Of a DNA stretch of 64,000 bases, positions 48,766 through 60,432 are shown piece by piece. The stretch covers positions 1 through 64,000 of the forward strand of contig JAVTVY010017175.1 in NCBI GenBank assembly GCA_036873755.1, read 5' to 3'. A program made the translations under genes and the position numbers. Under the pieces are notes generated by a model. It did no database searches and was not told the DNA's origin. It worked only from the letters and a program-made list of their open reading frames with translations. How positions within the stretch are numbered: position 1 is the stretch's first letter; each line of letters opens with the position of its first letter. Origin of the DNA: Hanleya hanleyi (Eukaryota > Mollusca > Polyplacophora > Lepidopleurida > Hanleyidae).

Positions 48766-49319
48766 CTAACAACCATGTAGTTTTCGAACACTCTCTATGA
48801 TGTCATGTATAACATCAACATGATTATGATCCAGATACATGTATGTTAATCGAAATATATCTTTATGAGCAAACCTCCCATAGTTTTCTGAAATATCTTT
48901 CAAAAGTTGTGGTGTGAGTCCTGTTAGCAAACTGCTGTCAAGTGGTGACATTTGCTGTGCCGATTCATTTACAAAACTAAAGTACTGAGTTAGGGCATTT
49001 TCCAGTTCATTTTGTATGACAGAAAGATGCTCATACTCTTCCATATCTCCCTCCAATACTTGGGCACATGCTCTTGCCAGCTGACAGTCTGAACATGCAC
49101 AGGTATTTGCACAGTTATCACAGCAATCATGATTCCTATTTGAGACAATAGGTGACCCAAAATGTTCACCCAAAAATTCTCTTCTGCATGTTGTCAAGCG
49201 ACAGTATGCTTTCACTTCATCAGTGACAGTCGCCTTTCCAAGATCATTGTTACTGTAGAACATCTCGGCCTGTGCTGCATTGCCGTCTCTCCCTGCACGT
49301 CCAGTTTCTTGTGAATAGG

Positions 49320-49995
49320 CTGTAATTAAAAAGGATTCAATAACTTAAAACTAATGGACATGCATACATGTGTGTGTAAACTTTTTCAGTTTATCACATT
49401 ATCTCTCATGCCTATTAACCCCAGTGTAGGTGTTATTGTATAAATGTATAGCTGCAATATTGGTATTCCAAAATATGAGTACATTTATACTTCATATAAG
49501 AAGACATGTACAGTGCTAAACACAGAGATTTCCACTCACAGGCAGCAAATGAACTAACAGCTGAATAATCTCTGCAGCTATCTTTTTACGATGGTAGCCT
49601 GATACGAGAGCGCCACATTGCTGCAGCTTGCAATACTGGGCAATGAAATTAGGGCCTGTTCATCAAGTTCATTCATTAATCATACATATTTGAGCTAAAA
49701 ATTATTCTAGTCAATTTTTAGGTTCATAATATTCAGTGTTATTCAGTGATTTGTGGTTGTGAATTGATTATTTATTCAATGCATGTCTACCAGCAAGGGT
49801 CAGTGCCAGTCCACAAATGATGAAGTTCTGTTACACATTCTATGTTTCACAACTCAAATTATCCTTTTCATGTAGGTGAATGAAAAAAAAAATCAAAAAA
49901 GACTTGTGTGACAAACAGGGACACAGAACTGAACATTTTGGGGCTGGATCACTGAATTGGAAATGTCTGCTGTTATTCTGGTAAAAAGTATTTAC
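49320..49995 (-). other. Intron 3 of the helicase gene
   Basis: AT-rich, bounded by GTAAAT at 49995-49990 and 'ttaattacag' ending at 49320. Splicing joins GTLE-like text to YSQETGRAGRDG in frame. No other feature was seen in it. Confidence 0.6.
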
Positions 49996-50137
49996 ATTCC
50001 AAGGTACAGGGGACTCCAGCATGAACCACTTTTCTTATGTCTGGTGCATCCACCCCCATTCCGAATGCTTGAGTTGCAAACAGTAGCCTTATTCTACTGT
50101 TAGGATCATCCATACTCATTCCAATTTTCTCCTTCAT

Positions 50138-51517
50138 CTGTGATTAGAAATAATATAACACACAATCCAACATAAAATATGTAATAAATTAATGGGTTCA
50201 TCCTTCATGCCGGTATCACAAGACAAAGGTGAGCAATGGTATGTACAAGCACGACAAGAGTCCAGTCTGATGCTTTTAAGTAATACAAAATCCTGTCAAA
50301 AAAAAGCTTACATGAAAGACCAAATGTGTGATATGTGCAGACTCGGAGATGAGAAAAGACAAACTTCAGTTTAATTAATTATATTTATCAGGCCTTTGTA
50401 TCATTGAAAAACATATTGTCTATATTGAAAACAGACTATTGCACACCTTTCTCTTGTTCTTACATGAAGGACAGATCAAGTTTAATACAACCTACAGGAG
50501 ACTCCGACCCAAAACTGACTGTCATGTTTGTTAAACAGCGAACACAATCATATATGTGATATCAGATGTAGATTTCACTTGTGAATCAGGCAAAGGTGTT
50601 GCAAAAAGACATAAAACAAAAGAGAAAGGTTTGCTTTATGAATAAATATATTGAAGGAAGGAATGCTCATTTGACAACAGGCAATAATGGGCATGTATAT
50701 CTATAGCTTTATAGGATTGTCTTACAAGGCTACATTGTCATTGGTCAGAGTTCAATATATTAAACCAAAATATGGTTTCTTTGGCAAATTATTGTTGGCA
50801 TATGAGACAATCTGATGTCACCTGGTGATTTAAGAATTTGATAATGAAGGAATCAAAAGTTACTATGCAAAAAGCAACATGTTTTAGCTTACATTTCAGA
50901 TTGGCAAAGAACTGGTCCATTTTATCATTGATGTTTATACCCATTTAAGGGAGGTAATTCAGCATTGTTAATTGGTGTGAATTAGGGAACTTGATATGTG
51001 AACACAATACAATGGTGTGGCTGTTTGTTTTGATGACTCTTCTGTAATACTAGCAGTAGTGTACATGTGAAGACTGTATATATATATAGTTGTGACGGCC
51101 AGTATCTTTGAATTGTGATGACTGGAATGAAAACCCAGGTTAAAGAATAGGAATTACAACAAAGTATTTTGTGTATTCTTGATGAACGGTTTAACTGTGG
51201 TTAAAGTTGAACCAATAAAACATGCCAGTCTAGTTTATTCATGTGTTTCTTTTAATTAAAGTTGCCCACCAGCCTACATGTATTAGTGCCTTCCACCATT
51301 AGGAGAAGTGTACGTACTGTTAGCAGCAGATTTTAAGTCTCTGTGCCGAAGTAAAATACATGTAGAGCAAGGTGATGGAAGGGTGTCGCTGGGTTTCCCT
51401 ATGTTGAACAGCACAATAATGGGCTTTCTAATAAATAAGCATAGGACCCTGCCGCCGTATCAAGAAAACGGGCGATGTGGCCCATTAAGCGTGGAACCAC
51501 CCAAACAGAATGATTAC
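50138..51517 (-). other. Intron 2 of the helicase gene
   Basis: Donor GTAATC at 51517, acceptor 'tctaatcacag' ending at 50138. Exons join as FHAPLTQQ|MKEKIGMSM without gap. The frame on the other strand at 51308-51586 has no recognisable motif and overlaps exon 2. Confidence 0.6.
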
Positions 51518-52184
51518 CTGTTGTGTGAGGGGTGCATGAAATTGTGCAACCTCTTGCACACCTGCACTAGTAAGTTCACCGGATGACAGAATCTTGACGC
51601 CCAGTTCATTCCCATAGCCACACCATTTCAGTCCGGTATACACCACTGTTTTGTTGAAGGCTGGTCCCTCTCTCTTCAAGCATTCCAACATAGGAGTGAA
51701 TGTCCTTGCATATGAATTTTCCTTATTGGAATCTGTCCCTGTCTCAAATCTCTGAGTAACAATGTACTTTATATTGGGTCTGTCAATCTGATGAGTGGCC
51801 CGATAAGGTTTTTTCATTGCAAGATGATGGATGATTTCATCCTGCATTTTGAGAGTTGCAGTTGCTGTAAGAGCAACCATTATGGCTTTCGGAAATATAG
51901 CGCGAAGTTGTTCCAGTTCTCTATATTTTGGGCGAAAATCTTCGCCCCACGATACAACACAGTGAGCTTCATCCACAATGATGAATTTTACCCACTTTGA
52001 CCAGGAGGCTTTCTTCATTATTTCTAAGTTGGTTTTGTCCAAAATATCTCTTCTGGGTGGCCAGGAACGTACCTGAAATTCCCCTTTTTTAACACATCAG
52101 GACTTGTCTTCACTTCATGACCATTAGACTCATCAGATGAAGATGTGGAATTGGGATTATCTTCACTGCTTTCCTCTGTAGTAT

Positions 52185-52962
52185 CTAACAATAGAAATTA
52201 CATAAACATTAGATTGTGTCTTTTGCAAACTAAATACATGTACATGCATTTCAATCTCTGAAATTTGTAAATGTGTGCTTTACCAAAGAAGTGTCATTCT
52301 GAAATTAATTGGATATTAACATGATTAATCAATATATTTAATTGCAAGGTTTTTGGCCCTGACAACTAAGTATGTCTTGTGGTAAAACTTTAAATCAAAG
52401 TTGATATTAAATTTGAATAATTTCTGGGTTTGTTCAACTTGTGATCTTTGATGTAAGCAAAAAAAAAAAAAAGGGAAAAAAAAAATCCTAACTCTACATT
52501 TTCCATTCAGTGTGTTAAACACATTTCTGTATGAACATGTATTTGCAAATCATGAAATGGACCTAATGCTGGAGATAATTGAAGTAATCACTTAATCTGT
52601 TGTTGTCAAGATAACTCTGAGCAACTGAAGTTTCTCTGTTGATGACGGTCACAGGGAATTGTATATTTGGTTTATTAATTGGGGATAATTTGAAATAGGA
52701 AATAGGTATTTCCAAACTCAAAAATTTTAATTATTTATTTGGAATGTACTGGTATATTTATTTCTATTATCTGGTGATGAAACTTAAGAAATTACTCCCC
52801 CCCCCCCCATACTCTGTTTTGGGGTATGATATTGGGGATAATTTTTCATCATACTGTTTTCTTCATTCAGAAAAACTAAAAATACTTATTCTCAACGATA
52901 GCTCTGAGATGGCTGTGTAAAAACATTTGAGAGACAAACGAGCTCCTGTCCTGGTACATTAC
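52185..52962 (-). other. Intron 1 of the helicase gene
   Basis: Donor GTAATG at 52962, acceptor 'ctattgttag' ending at 52185. The phase (one base carried over) is consistent on both sides, which supports reading across the TAG in exon 1. Contains a C-run at 52797-52807 and an A-rich stretch at 52459-52487. Confidence 0.55.
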
Positions 52963-53553
52963 CTGTAGGCCTACCACCGGGCTTCAAACTACTATTTTTC
53001 AGCACCAACACGTCTGACCCCAATTTCTATTCCTGTTGTTGAATGATAGCATTCAATGGGCTAACTAAGATCGTGTATGATTTCTGTACTGCTGCACTGG
53101 TGTCTGTATCGCCCTGAGCCACAATGTCCGCATACACTGGAATCAGCTGAAATATAAGCGATTTTCCATACCCAGTGGGGAGAATCGCAAGGACGTCAAC
53201 GTTCTCTTCGACGCATTTCTTAACGCATATGACTTGCTTGGGTTTCAAGAATGTATAAGGCTTCTCTTGTGTTTGATTGACAACAGCAAGAGCTCGCTTC
53301 AACATCAGATTCGTCCTGATGATATCGTCGGTCGCCATGATTGCTGTTTGAGGGAAGCCCTTTCATCCTAAAAATAGCGAGCCAATGAGAAAGCTGGTCT
53401 CGATCCAAAATGGCGCGGATCGAACGACCAATCGCTGGCGGAGTTCTGGTACACTATCACTGTCTGTTAATACCTAAATTAACTGACAGTAATACAGTCT
53501 AAAGGTTGAATATAACCCACACTTTATAGTGATTGAAACATAACAGATAAAAC

Positions 53554-53815
53554 TCACTGATGTTCGAGATAAGTGGACTTGCCAGGAGATAAAATGTCCG
53601 GAAGTTGTGGGTAGTTGGCAGAATAAGGCAAACCCACGTCAATATAACTCGGCCGCAATCTAGCATATCCTACTTTAACAACCATCCGTCCACTGATCAG
53701 TTTTCTTACCAACATCGCTTCCAAAAGTTGTCTGCCTTTCCGTCTGTAATCGGATTTAGCTGCCCTGAGGGCAGCCAATCGGAATATAAGTCTGAGACAA
53801 GTAACTTAAAGCACT
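53554..53815 (-). other. Short coding-like frame upstream of the helicase
   Basis: An open stretch, without ATG at its edge, reads FRLAALRAAKSDYRRKGRQL, then LEAMLVRKLISGRMVVKV and GLPYSANYPQLPDILSPGKS, ending TGA at 53554. It ends 215 bp before the helicase start, on the same strand. It is richer in G+C than its surroundings. I do not recognise it; it may be the last exon of another gene or of the same mobile unit. Confidence 0.3.
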
Positions 53816-53877
53816 AATACACGTGCTACTGCTGTACAACTAGCTGCCAGTTGAGCGTTCAGAACATAACCTGATGA

Positions 53878-54565
53878 AGGCCTATATGTCGAAGCAGATG
53901 AATCTTCTTTAGAACTTCGAAGAAGTAAACTAGCACTGGAATATATCACAAAATTGCGATCTATTTGCTCAAATCCTGCATATAACTGTTTTCTACCCTC
54001 AATACGTATATTTGTATCTGAAGAAACCCTCCATTATTCCATCTCTTGGAATTTGTATGAAACCACACATTGTAGCAGCTGGTATTAAGCTTAGTCAAAT
54101 TTTACCTAACAAGCTCTTACCAGCTTTACCATGGCAGCTTGACAGACCCGAATTAGGTATTACAATGACGAGATATAAAAAGGCAGACACGAGTCATCTC
54201 GTGAATGCACTAGAACTTTGTCTATTGAGAGAAAAATACAGATCGCATCAAGCAATTTATACAGATGGTTCTAAAGATGGCGAGAGAATTGCGTGTGCTA
54301 CTATTTTTAGTTCCGAAACTAAAAACTTCCATATAAAAGTTCGATTTTCACTGCCGAAGCTAAAGCTCTACTGTTTGCTTTAGAAGGTATTGGGCCTACT
54401 TTAGGAGGAAAATATATCATATTCCCAGATTTACTTTCATGCCTTCAAGCGATTGGGAGTGAAACGTCAACTCAACCCACCATTTTGAACATTCTACAAA
54501 TATGTGACTGCTATATGACTGTAATATTGTTGAACGCGACATCAAACCTTAATTCTCTCTCTCTC
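53878..54565 (+). mobile_element. RNase H LINE fragment with intact TDGS motif
   Basis: Starts at the 'gtcgaagcagatgaatctt' region and runs through KPHIVAAGIKLSQILPNKLL, IYTDGSKDGER and ACATIFSSETK before the frame breaks. It then jumps to a shortened 3' UTR ('attgttgaacgcgacatcaa') with a long CT tail, so it has an internal deletion. Confidence 0.8.
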
Positions 54566-54589
54566 TCTCTCTCTCTCCATAGATTCCAT

Positions 54590-54893
54590 CAATGAAGTGT
54601 TTTGCTGTTGCATAGCCACGTTGGCATCAAAGGAAATACTGAAGCTGGTGAAATGGCTATGGTAGCCCTAGATAATGAGGTTGATTCTTTTGAATTCCCA
54701 TATAGCGATCTAAAACCCCATATCTGTACTTATGTGAGAAAGCTGTTTCAATCTTTACGGGATGCTTTCTGAGATGCTGTATCGACTGTATAGATTTTAA
54801 GATTGTAAAAGATTCTTTTTTATCAAGCAGCTATTTTAGAAAATCTTTTCAGTCGCTCTCTCTCTCTCTCTCTCTCCCTCTCTCTCTCTCTCT
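54590..54893 (+). mobile_element. LINE 3' fragment, head to tail
   Basis: Begins at the RNase H end ('agccacgttggcatcaaagg'), passes the 'tatgtgagaaagctgtttca' site, has an internal deletion and ends in a ~50-bp CT run. It directly follows the previous fragment. Confidence 0.7.
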
Positions 54894-54899
54894 CTGTGA

Positions 54900-55390
54900 T
54901 ATTAGCCTCAGTGCTAGCGTTTCATGTTGTCAATGTAAAACCGAGGGTAAATAAAGATTGATACTGATGAGAATTCAAAGAGTAAATGGTCCCCCCTCCC
55001 CCCCAAAATGGTTCTAAATAGGGTCAATATATTTTCATCGTTCAGATGATACAACACTACAACACGTTGCATACAAAATTTTACAAACATTACTTAATGA
55101 ATCATAACTTATGACTTAATTGGTCCGAAACCCTCGAACGGCATATTAAAAAGGCACCCTTGTTGATTGCGACCCTGAAAACGACCTAAACATATAGATT
55201 TAGTAGCTTACGTAAAAACCAAGTATGCTATGTTTTGGCATGTAAGTATCCGCAATATACGTACCACAATACGTGCAAAATTGACGCCGCGAACTCAAAT
55301 ACTGGTATAATGGACGTATCTGAACTGATCATATCTATCAATCCAATCTATCAATGCATAGTTATATATGTCCAATGAAAATTCGTAAAC
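54900..55390. other. Intergenic, no gene seen
   Basis: AT-rich with a short C-run at 54990-55003. No frame or repeat recognised. Confidence 0.35.
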
Positions 55391-55393
55391 TGG

Positions 55394-55712
55394 AGCGAAA
55401 TGCAAGAGGTGGGGAAAATTGACGACGTTTGGCGATTATAAAGCAACCATATGATTTTGCTGAGTGACCGTCAGTCAGCAAAAAAGCAGCAAAAAGTAAA
55501 ATAGATTATTTTGCTTTTCAGCAAAAAACTTTTGCTTTTCAGCTACTCACTCAGCGAAAAGCGCGGTTGAGATACTAAGGCTACGTCCGCGATTCCAGCG
55601 TATTCTCGGGTCTGAATGTGAGGTGTCGAGGGAAGCTTTCCTGTAGAGTCATATGGTTGCTCTTTATTCACCAGAGGTCGTCAACTTTTCGCACCTCTTG
55701 CATATCGCTACA
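55394..55712. repeat. ~60-bp inverted repeat with AT-rich loop
   Basis: The left arm 'gcgaaatgcaagaggtgggg' (55396 on) pairs with 'cacctcttgcatatcgct' (to 55711), and 'gcaaccatatga' pairs with 'catatggttgc'. The loop repeats 'agcaaaa' / 'ttttgctttt' words. The right arm belongs to the family repeated at 56080-56230 and 58040-58200. Confidence 0.6.
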
Positions 55713-55729
55713 ATGTATTACCTGTCCAT

Positions 55730-56230
55730 AGTAGGTTTCTGCTGGTGGACTGTTATTCCCCTAGGCCCGTCCTCTGTACATGTCTCTTGGCAAATGTAGG
55801 TTTATTGTTTTGGTGGGAAATTCAAGCCGTAAGACGTCGGGCATTACAGGTTAGTTTTTCTTGATATTCTTGCATATACCAGGATTACTTTATGTTGAGG
55901 CGTTTACTCCATTAAGACGACCTTGATGCTCATCCATTAACATCAGATGAGTTATTGCTTTGAGCTATTCTGTCATCACAGCTTCCGAGCTAGCGTATCT
56001 AATTTCGCTTAAGCCCATGCTAGGGGCCGTGCGGATGTTTCATAATCTTTACATGAACAGTTGCAATAAAAGCGCGGCTCAGATACTAAGGCTACGCCCG
56101 AGATTCCAGCCTATTATCGGGTCTGAATGTGAGGTGCTGAGTGAAGCTTTGCTGTAGAGTCATATGATTGCACTTTAGTCGCAAGACGTTGTCAATTTTT
56201 TCCACCTCTTGCATATCGCTCCAATCTGCA
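55730..56230 (+). repeat. ~490-bp direct repeat, copy 1 (LTR-like?)
   Basis: Runs from 'ttctgctggtggac' through 'ttattgttttggtgggaaat', 'catccattaacatcagatga' and 'gcaataaaagcgcggct' to 'cctcttgcatatcgctccaa'. The second copy is at 57735-58200. The AATAAAAG word and copy length would suit an LTR, but no primer-binding site or TG/CA ends were found. Confidence 0.55.
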
Positions 56231-56796
56231 GGAAAGCATCCCTCGCCACCTAACTTTCAGACCCGCCAATACGATGGACCCTAAGCATAATCATGATAAA
56301 ATGATTTAGTTTTATTTGTGGAGTCTTGCCCATGTGCAGTTGGTGGATTTTAAACTATATTAGTGGGTCTGTCTTTCGTTACAATTGGCTAGTCAACTAA
56401 ACAGAAGCGCGTAAAGTCGCTTCTCGAGAGATTTAAAATGCCGCAGCACACGTAGGTGAGATAAGACTAGTATTTCATGGTAATCCATCCGATATGACCT
56501 ACGGGAAAGTGATAATACATCGAATGGACTTTCCCTTTGTTGTCCATAATCTCTGCTCGAGGATACCGTCTGTGTTCTTCTTGAGGGACAGAACTGCCAT
56601 TTTTTTTTATTATTACTCAAAACTTTCCTCCAGTTAGGAAAGAAATTTAGAATTTTAATTCACAATAATGTTATTTTGAATCTTGCCATGATTCAATGGT
56701 GAGAATTAGGCATAAAGTATGGAAATGTCATGTCGTTGTTTTACAAGTTTCAACTAAAATGTCCATTTCTCAAAGTAAGCAGCCTGGACATCTGAA

Positions 56797-56995
56797 ACGG
56801 GACATGGTCATGTCATCCAAGTTGTCACATGAACAGGTACAATAAAAGCGTACCTGAGATACAACACATATCACGAATCGTTAGATTCTTGGTATGTGAT
56901 TTAGAATAGGCTAACCAGAAGACTATACTGTGAAGTCACGTGACTGTCAGTATGCCCGCACCTCTTCTCACTTCCCTTATAAGCGTTGTAATTTT
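56797..56995 (+). mobile_element. ~190-bp interspersed element, copy 2
   Basis: From 'gacatggtcatgtcatccaa' to 'cccttataagcgttgtaa'. Same family as 32064-32239 (opposite strand) and 57306-57497. Confidence 0.65.
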
Positions 56996-57305
56996 TACCT
57001 GTATATGGCGAGATTCTGCTGGTGGACGTTTCATCCCCGAGGCCCGCCCCCTGTACAGACCTTTTGGCCTTTGATATATGTTGGCATTGTGGGAAGTTGA
57101 TGCTGGATCGACATCGGGCCTTACAGACTAGTCTTTTGTGCTAAATGACGTCATTTTCATCTGACGACGATACAGTTCACCAATCACCAGTTTACGAGTT
57201 GTCACGGCGACACAGCTCACCAATTACCAATATACGAGTTGTCAGTGCATTTCCATCATAGCTCTCTGAATTTATGTCTAACACCGCTTATGCCGGTGTT
57301 GGGGG

Positions 57306-57497
57306 CCGTGTGGTCATGTCATCCAAGTTGCCAGATGAACAGGTACAATAAATGCGTTCCTGAGATACAACACATATCACGATTCGTTAGATTCTTGGTA
57401 TGTGCTTTAGAATAGGTTAACCAGAAGACTATACTGTGAAGTCATGTGGCTCTGTCAGTATGTCAGCTCCTCTTCCCACTTACCTTATATGCGTTGT
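57306..57497 (+). mobile_element. ~190-bp interspersed element, copy 3
   Basis: From 'ggccgtgtggtcatgtcatc' to 'accttatatgcgttgtaat'. Its first bases, 'ggggccgtgtgg', are shared with the 490-bp repeat family ('aggggccgtgtggatac'), so the two families may be related or the element inserted at that word. Confidence 0.65.
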
Positions 57498-57734
57498 AAT
57501 GGTCACTCTTGAATCATATTTTCAAAATCCCTCTCTGAGCAAACGTGCTAATTTTAAAATTTTACTTATCATTGAAGCTACAAATCTGATTGATATTGAT
57601 AACTATATACAATTTTTTTTTAAAAGGAGGCACTTATTTTAGAAGTTGTGTCCTATCATGAAAGCGTCTTTAATTGACAAGAGAGTTGAATATCTCAAGC
57701 GGAGAAAACTCGAATATTTATCTCACCAGGAGTG

Positions 57735-58200
57735 AGTTAGGGTCCGCCCTCTGTACATGTCTCTCGACAAATATATGTAGGTTTATTGTTTTGGTGGGAA
57801 ATTTAAGCCGTACGATGTCGGGCATTACAGGTTAGTTTTTCTGGGTATTCTTGCATTTACCAGTTTTACCCCATGTTGAGGCGTTTACTCCATCAGACGT
57901 TCACGGTGCTCATCCATTAACATCAGATGAGATTTTGAGCTGATCTGTCATCACAGCTAGCGTATCTAATTCCGCTCAAGCCGGTGCTAGGGGCCGTGTG
58001 GATACTTCGTTGTCTCCACATGAACAGCTGCAATAAAAGCGCGGCTGAGATACCAAGGCTACATCCGAGAATCCACTGAATTATCGTGTCTGAATGTTAG
58101 GTGTCGACGAATGCTTTCTGGTAGTGCCATATGGTTGCTTTTTAGTCGCCAGACGTCAATCATTCCCACCTCTTGCAAATCGCTCCAATTTAAGTCGCGT
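57735..58200 (+). repeat. ~470-bp direct repeat, copy 2
   Basis: Same-orientation match of 55730-56230, with about one difference every 10 bases by eye. A shorter relative occurs at 57010-57310, and a fragment near 59290-59355 ('gcaataaaagcgcgaccgcg'). Confidence 0.6.
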
Positions 58201-58838
58201 TCAGCGCAATTTCGGCCATATAACGACGATAAAACTACGATATGATTAGCTGGACATGTGGAACTATCCATGTACAGCCATCATGTAGAGGAAATTATGT
58301 CAGTGTATGTGTGCAATTGGCGACATGGGGCGCCTACAGAGCTTAAACATTATTAGAAACAGGTTGATGTTTGAAAAAAATGTATTTTTTTTCTACCGTA
58401 CTTTCATTCAAATAGACAGTTTATCAGTTATATAAAGGACACTGGATACAAAAAGTTAACAGTTATAATATTCTGTATTATTTGTGGTGGTTACAGAGAT
58501 AAAGTGATGGTTGTTGAGCGTTTAAATAATCAGTGTCAGGGACGTCGTTCCAGTTGATGGGGTGGGTGCCTACGTTGAAAGATGCTGAACTCGAAGCTGT
58601 GTCGGCGACATGCACATTGCTAGTCACTGTTTGGTGTACCCATCGTGGTGTTGTCCGGCGTGACCTTCTTGCTGGTAACAGAAATGGTGGGCACTTCATT
58701 GGTGGTTTGTGGCGTATCTGGCAGCAATGAATGCGGCAGTATGATAGTGAATGTCATTGATGAGGTGCAGGTGGATACATCATCAGTATTGGCATTCGTA
58801 CCTGTAGTATAGCTTTAGAAGCTATTTGGTCTACTATA
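58200..58838. other. Intergenic, no gene seen
   Basis: Contains a LINE/SINE tail remnant on the minus strand at about 58190-58235 ('aagtcgcgttcagcgcaatt'). The frame at 58478-58699 has no recognisable motif. Confidence 0.35.
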
Positions 58839-58998
58839 GGGAGAGAGAGAGAGAATTGAGATTTAAAGTCGCGTTCAGCAATATTTTAGCTATAAAGCGA
58901 CGATCAAACAAAATGCTAAGTATTCAAGTTAATAACTTAGTAATCCGACACATTAAAACATACACACATTAAAACTTATGCAACAAACCGATTTTATA
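58838..58998 (-). mobile_element. LINE 3' UTR fragment, minus strand
   Basis: Reverse complement reads the family's 3' UTR, 'aataaacacattaa'-type text, 'cgtcgctttatagct' and the tail 'taaatctcaattctctctc'. Very 5'-truncated. A further tail remnant on the same strand is at 59407-59450. Confidence 0.7.
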
Positions 58999-59794
58999 CT
59001 TAGAAGAACTAGTTAACAGAATAAACTGCATTATTTCCATGAAAATACAGCATGTTATTCCAAGACCAGTCGAGTAGGACCACAGAATCAGGTTTCGGCC
59101 ATACCAATCGAATGGGACCATATAACCACCTTTAAACAAGGAAATGTTACACTCCTGGTCAGTGCCGTTTACGAAATTTAGAATTCTACCAGAATGCTAC
59201 ATGAACATAACAACATGCTACTTCAAAGCATTCAAGGAATACAATCATTCAACAATAAACACGAAGAATAGCTTCAAATTCCGCTTAAGCGGGTGCTTCA
59301 TAGTTTCCACATTAACAAACGCAATAAAAGCGCGACCGCGATACCACGGCTACAACTAAGAGTCCGTCATATGCTACTCTGAAAGCGAGTGAGTGAACAG
59401 AAATTAACGTCGCTTTCAACAATATTTCAGCTATATTACGACGAACCAACTAAGCACCACCCAGACAAGTTGCGCTCCTGCTACTCTAAAGAAATCTTTG
59501 AAGCAGAATGGAACCAGACACCCTCCATCCACCCTTAAAACACCGAGGACAGCACACAAGACACAGGCAGGACGCTTACATGGTGCAACAAAGACAAGTG
59601 ATATTACAGTGCTAGACATCACATTATGAAGTTCCTCTTGCTTCTCAGCAAAATGCAATGAAGCAACAGGAATCCGTGCCCACCCAACCACACGGTAATC
59701 CGTGCCCACCCAACCACCCGCTGGTCTAATATAGGAGGGAAATATGTCATATTCTCATATTTACTGTCATGCCTTCAAACCATTGATGTTTCAT

Positions 59795-60432
59795 CAACAG
59801 ATTAATGTTTTGTTGGTTGACCAGCCACGTTGGCATCAAAGGAAATACTGAAGCTGCTAAAATGGCCAAGGCAGTCCTAGATAATGAGGTTGATCATGTT
59901 GGAATCCCGGATAGCGATTTCAGACCCTCCATCTGTACTTATGTGAGAAAGCTTCTTCAATCCTTATGGAATGCTGTGATTAATAGCAAACTTCTCCAGT
60001 TAAAAAAAAACTGTAGGCTATACTCATCTGAACAGCTAGAAACTTTTCGATCCAGCCATCATCGGGCACTGTAGAATCGGTCATACACGATTAGCTCACG
60101 AACATTTGCTAAAAAAGAGCCGGTCCCAAAGTGTATTCCATGCCACTAAGATCTCACAGTGAAACATTCTTATCGACTGTATAGATTTTAAGAGATCCTT
60201 TTAGTCGAGCAAATACTTTAGAACATCTTTTTGGTAAGGGGTGGGAGGACTTTGTCTTAGGTTATTTGAGGGAAATCGGTTTGTTGCATGTTTTAATGAG
60301 GGTATGTTTTAATGTGTTGGAGTACTACACAAGTTATTAACTTGAATACTTAGAATTTTGCTTGATCGTCGCTATATAGCTGATATAAATATTGCTGAAC
60401 ACGACGTTAAACCTTAATTCTCTCTCCCCCTT
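59795..60432 (+). mobile_element. RNase H LINE 3' fragment
   Basis: From the RNase H end (WLTSHVGIKGNTEAAKMAKA, with an Asp-to-Ala change at the usual NTEAD site) through GIPDSDFRPSICTYVRKLLQ to the Cys-His segment, UTR and tail. Frame broken near 60075. Confidence 0.8.

Larger units (their letters stand above)
48766..53338 (-). pseudogene. RecQ-like superfamily 2 helicase, four exons
   Basis: Exons 53338-52963, 52184-51518, 50137-49996 and 49319-48766 join in matching phase to about 579 codons. Motif I is AILPTGYGKSLIFQ (residues 51-64); motif II is IIVDEAHCVVSWGEDFRPKY; motif III is ALTATAT. Motif V is RLLFATQAFGMGVDAPDIRK; motif VI, SYSQETGRAGRDG, spans the exon 3/4 join. Cysteines CRREFLGEHFGS and DCCDNCANTCACSDC form a RecQ-type zinc module. 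Two lesions: an in-frame TAG at 53029-53027, and one base too few near a four-T run at 52044-52041. These may be decay or assembly errors, so it is called a pseudogene with caution. No HRDC domain is seen. Confidence 0.75.

Noticed and set aside
51308..51586. Plus-strand ORF of 92 codons
   Set aside because: It overlaps helicase exon 2 and its intron on the other strand, and has no recognisable motif.
40565..53878. Terminal inverted repeats for the DUF6589/RecQ gene pair
   Set aside because: I compared about 400 bases on the left and 500 on the right by eye and found only short, unconvincing matches. The element hypothesis rests on gene content and context.
55490..55560. CRISPR-like short repeats of 'agcaaaa'
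   Set aside because: Simple low-complexity words in the loop of an inverted repeat; the organism is a eukaryote and there are no regular spacers.
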